From JAAYDS01 sp012729155 (GTDB taxonomy: Bacteria > Chloroflexota > Anaerolineae > UBA1429), in the NCBI GenBank assembly GCA_036774405.1, contig DAIPBO010000015.1, positions 1-64,000 on the forward strand: DNA of 64,000 bases, in the 5' to 3' direction. Under the pieces are notes generated by a model. It had not been told where the DNA came from. It ran no database searches and worked only from the letters and a program-made list of their open reading frames with translations. This document shows positions 63,375 through 64,000 of this stretch, in pieces (the stretch's first letter is position 1; each line of letters opens with the position of its first letter). The position numbers were made by a program, and so were the translations under genes.

Positions 63375-63418
63375 AGAGCTTCCTTTCGGACGCGCGAGAG
63401 GTGCGGTTAGCGCTGCGC

Positions 63419-63730
63419 TCAAGGCGTCGCCGTGGGCGTCAGGGTGGGGAAGAGCGTCGGTGTATTGGTGGGCGCGGCGCTGGGCGCCACGGTGGGTGGC
63501 TCGCTGGTGGGCTCGACTGGTGCCTCTGGCTCTTCTGTAGGGGGAGCCACCAGGCTGGCGACTGTGGGTGTGGGCATGTCGGCCGGAGACATCATGGTTT
63601 TGCGCACATACAGGCTCAAGGCGCCCAGCGCATACAACAGCACCACGATGAACGAACCGGCTATCCAGGCGGCACGTTTGGCGCGGGCCACGTCAGAGCG
63701 AGCGACGAGACGATCCCACCATGTGGTCAT
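63419..63730 (-). CDS. Small single-pass membrane protein with Pro/Thr-rich tail
   Basis: 103 residues from the ATG at 63730; the ribosome site is weak. A short basic head (TTWWDRLVARSDVARAKRA) precedes one membrane helix (about 21-43: AWIAGSFIVVLLYALGALSLY). The rest is low-complexity Pro/Thr/Glu/Val (PPTEEPEAPVEP, TNTPTLFPTLTPTATP). It is probably a wall-spanning linker or membrane-stalk protein without enzymatic function. It sits upstream of the M42 trio. Confidence 0.65.
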   Translation of the reverse strand: MTTWWDRLVARSDVARAKRAAWIAGSFIVVLLYALGALSLYVRKTMMSPADMPTPTVASLVAPPTEEPEAPVEPTSEPPTVAPSAAPTNTPTLFPTLTPTATP

Positions 63731-63774
63731 GCCGTTACTGACCTGCGACGCAGTTGCTGAGGCACGATGCCTGC

Positions 63775-64000
63775 CTAGACGGGGCGTCCATCGAACGAAC
63801 GCAGCAGCGAGGTGAGTGCTTTGCGGGCGTTGAGTAGATAGTTGAGGTTGCTCCACGAATCACGAACCTGATCGGGCACTTGATTGTCAGACCACCCCAT
63901 GGCCGAGACCATCTGGTCTTCGGTGCCCAGATAGTCGTAGAGGATATCGATCTGCTCGTCGAGCAGCGAGAGATTGTAGAGCAGCAACGCATACATGGCA
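63775..64000 (-). CDS. Unidentified protein, cut by the window edge
   Basis: At least 73 residues. The frame has an ATG at 63996 but is open to the last base, so the true start may lie outside. The visible part (LLDEQIDILYDYLGTEDQMVSAMGW, split; LLNARKALTSLLRSFDG) is mostly helical and Leu/Asp-rich and has no signal peptide. I do not recognise it. Confidence 0.6.
   Translation of the reverse strand, partial: AMYALLLYNLSLLDEQIDILYDYLGTEDQMVSAMGWSDNQVPDQVRDSWSNLNYLLNARKALTSLLRSFDGRPV

Overview
The window is a G+C-rich bacterial chromosome segment in which almost every base is assigned to tightly packed, often overlapping genes. The organism is probably a member of Chloroflexota (Anaerolineae-like). 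I infer this from the combination of a bS22/AURKAIP1-type mini ribosomal protein, a long SRP RNA, an asp23-fakA-degV-recG-coaD block, large DUF11 surface proteins and DNA-repair genes of archaeal type. I could not run a phylogeny, so the placement is tentative. Clear sigma70-type promoters (TTGACA-like and TATAAT-like, 16-18 bp apart) occur throughout.

Layout. 1-4.1 kb: the 3' half of a tRNA-Ser(GGA), a 1.1-kb stretch with no recognisable gene, two paralogous secreted SH3-like proteins (one with a Gly-Gly-Pro tail interrupted by an assembly gap), an unknown gene and an RRM RNA-binding protein. 4.1-9.3 kb: a sugar isomerase-like gene, the SRP RNA, and an operon of a HI0933-type flavoprotein, a G5/3D cell-wall protein and rsmA (ksgA). 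9.4-15.3 kb: a complete eukaryote-type DNA topoisomerase IB, a HAD phosphatase, rplS, rnhB, a DnaQ-type exonuclease fused to a WYL domain, and an Fpg/Nei glycosylase. 15.3-23.5 kb: an eIF2B-like protein, gyrA with a repeated basic tail, an AlbA/Schlafen-type regulator, a degenerate alpha/beta-hydrolase lipoprotein, a DUF123 nuclease and the 30-residue bS22-like protein.

23.6-34.0 kb: a URO-D family protein on the minus strand, then an overlapping plus-strand operon: IorA-like TPP enzyme, SbcD/Mre11, SbcC/Rad50, NurA, a HAS-barrel protein and HerA. This is the archaeal-type DNA end-resection set in one bacterial transcription unit. 34.0-43.4 kb (mainly minus strand): coiled-coil protein, coaD, recG, degV/fakB, fakA, asp23, divergent rpmB, then rpe, rlmN and a YugP-type metallopeptidase. 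43.6-54.8 kb: thiI, malQ and a 2,631-residue secreted protein built from about 18 DUF11 domains. 54.9-64 kb: an SGNH hydrolase, a fur-ferritin operon divergent from trxB, a methyltransferase, a YedF-like protein, a HAD-IIA phosphatase, three tandem M42 aminopeptidases, a small membrane protein and a gene cut by the window edge.

The strongest theme is DNA transactions with an archaeal or eukaryotic flavour: Top1-type topoisomerase IB, Mre11-Rad50-NurA-HerA, DUF123 nuclease and eIF2B-like protein. These sit alongside ordinary bacterial GyrA, RecG, RNase HII and Fpg. All functional statements rest on reading motifs and remembered families; no database search was possible.
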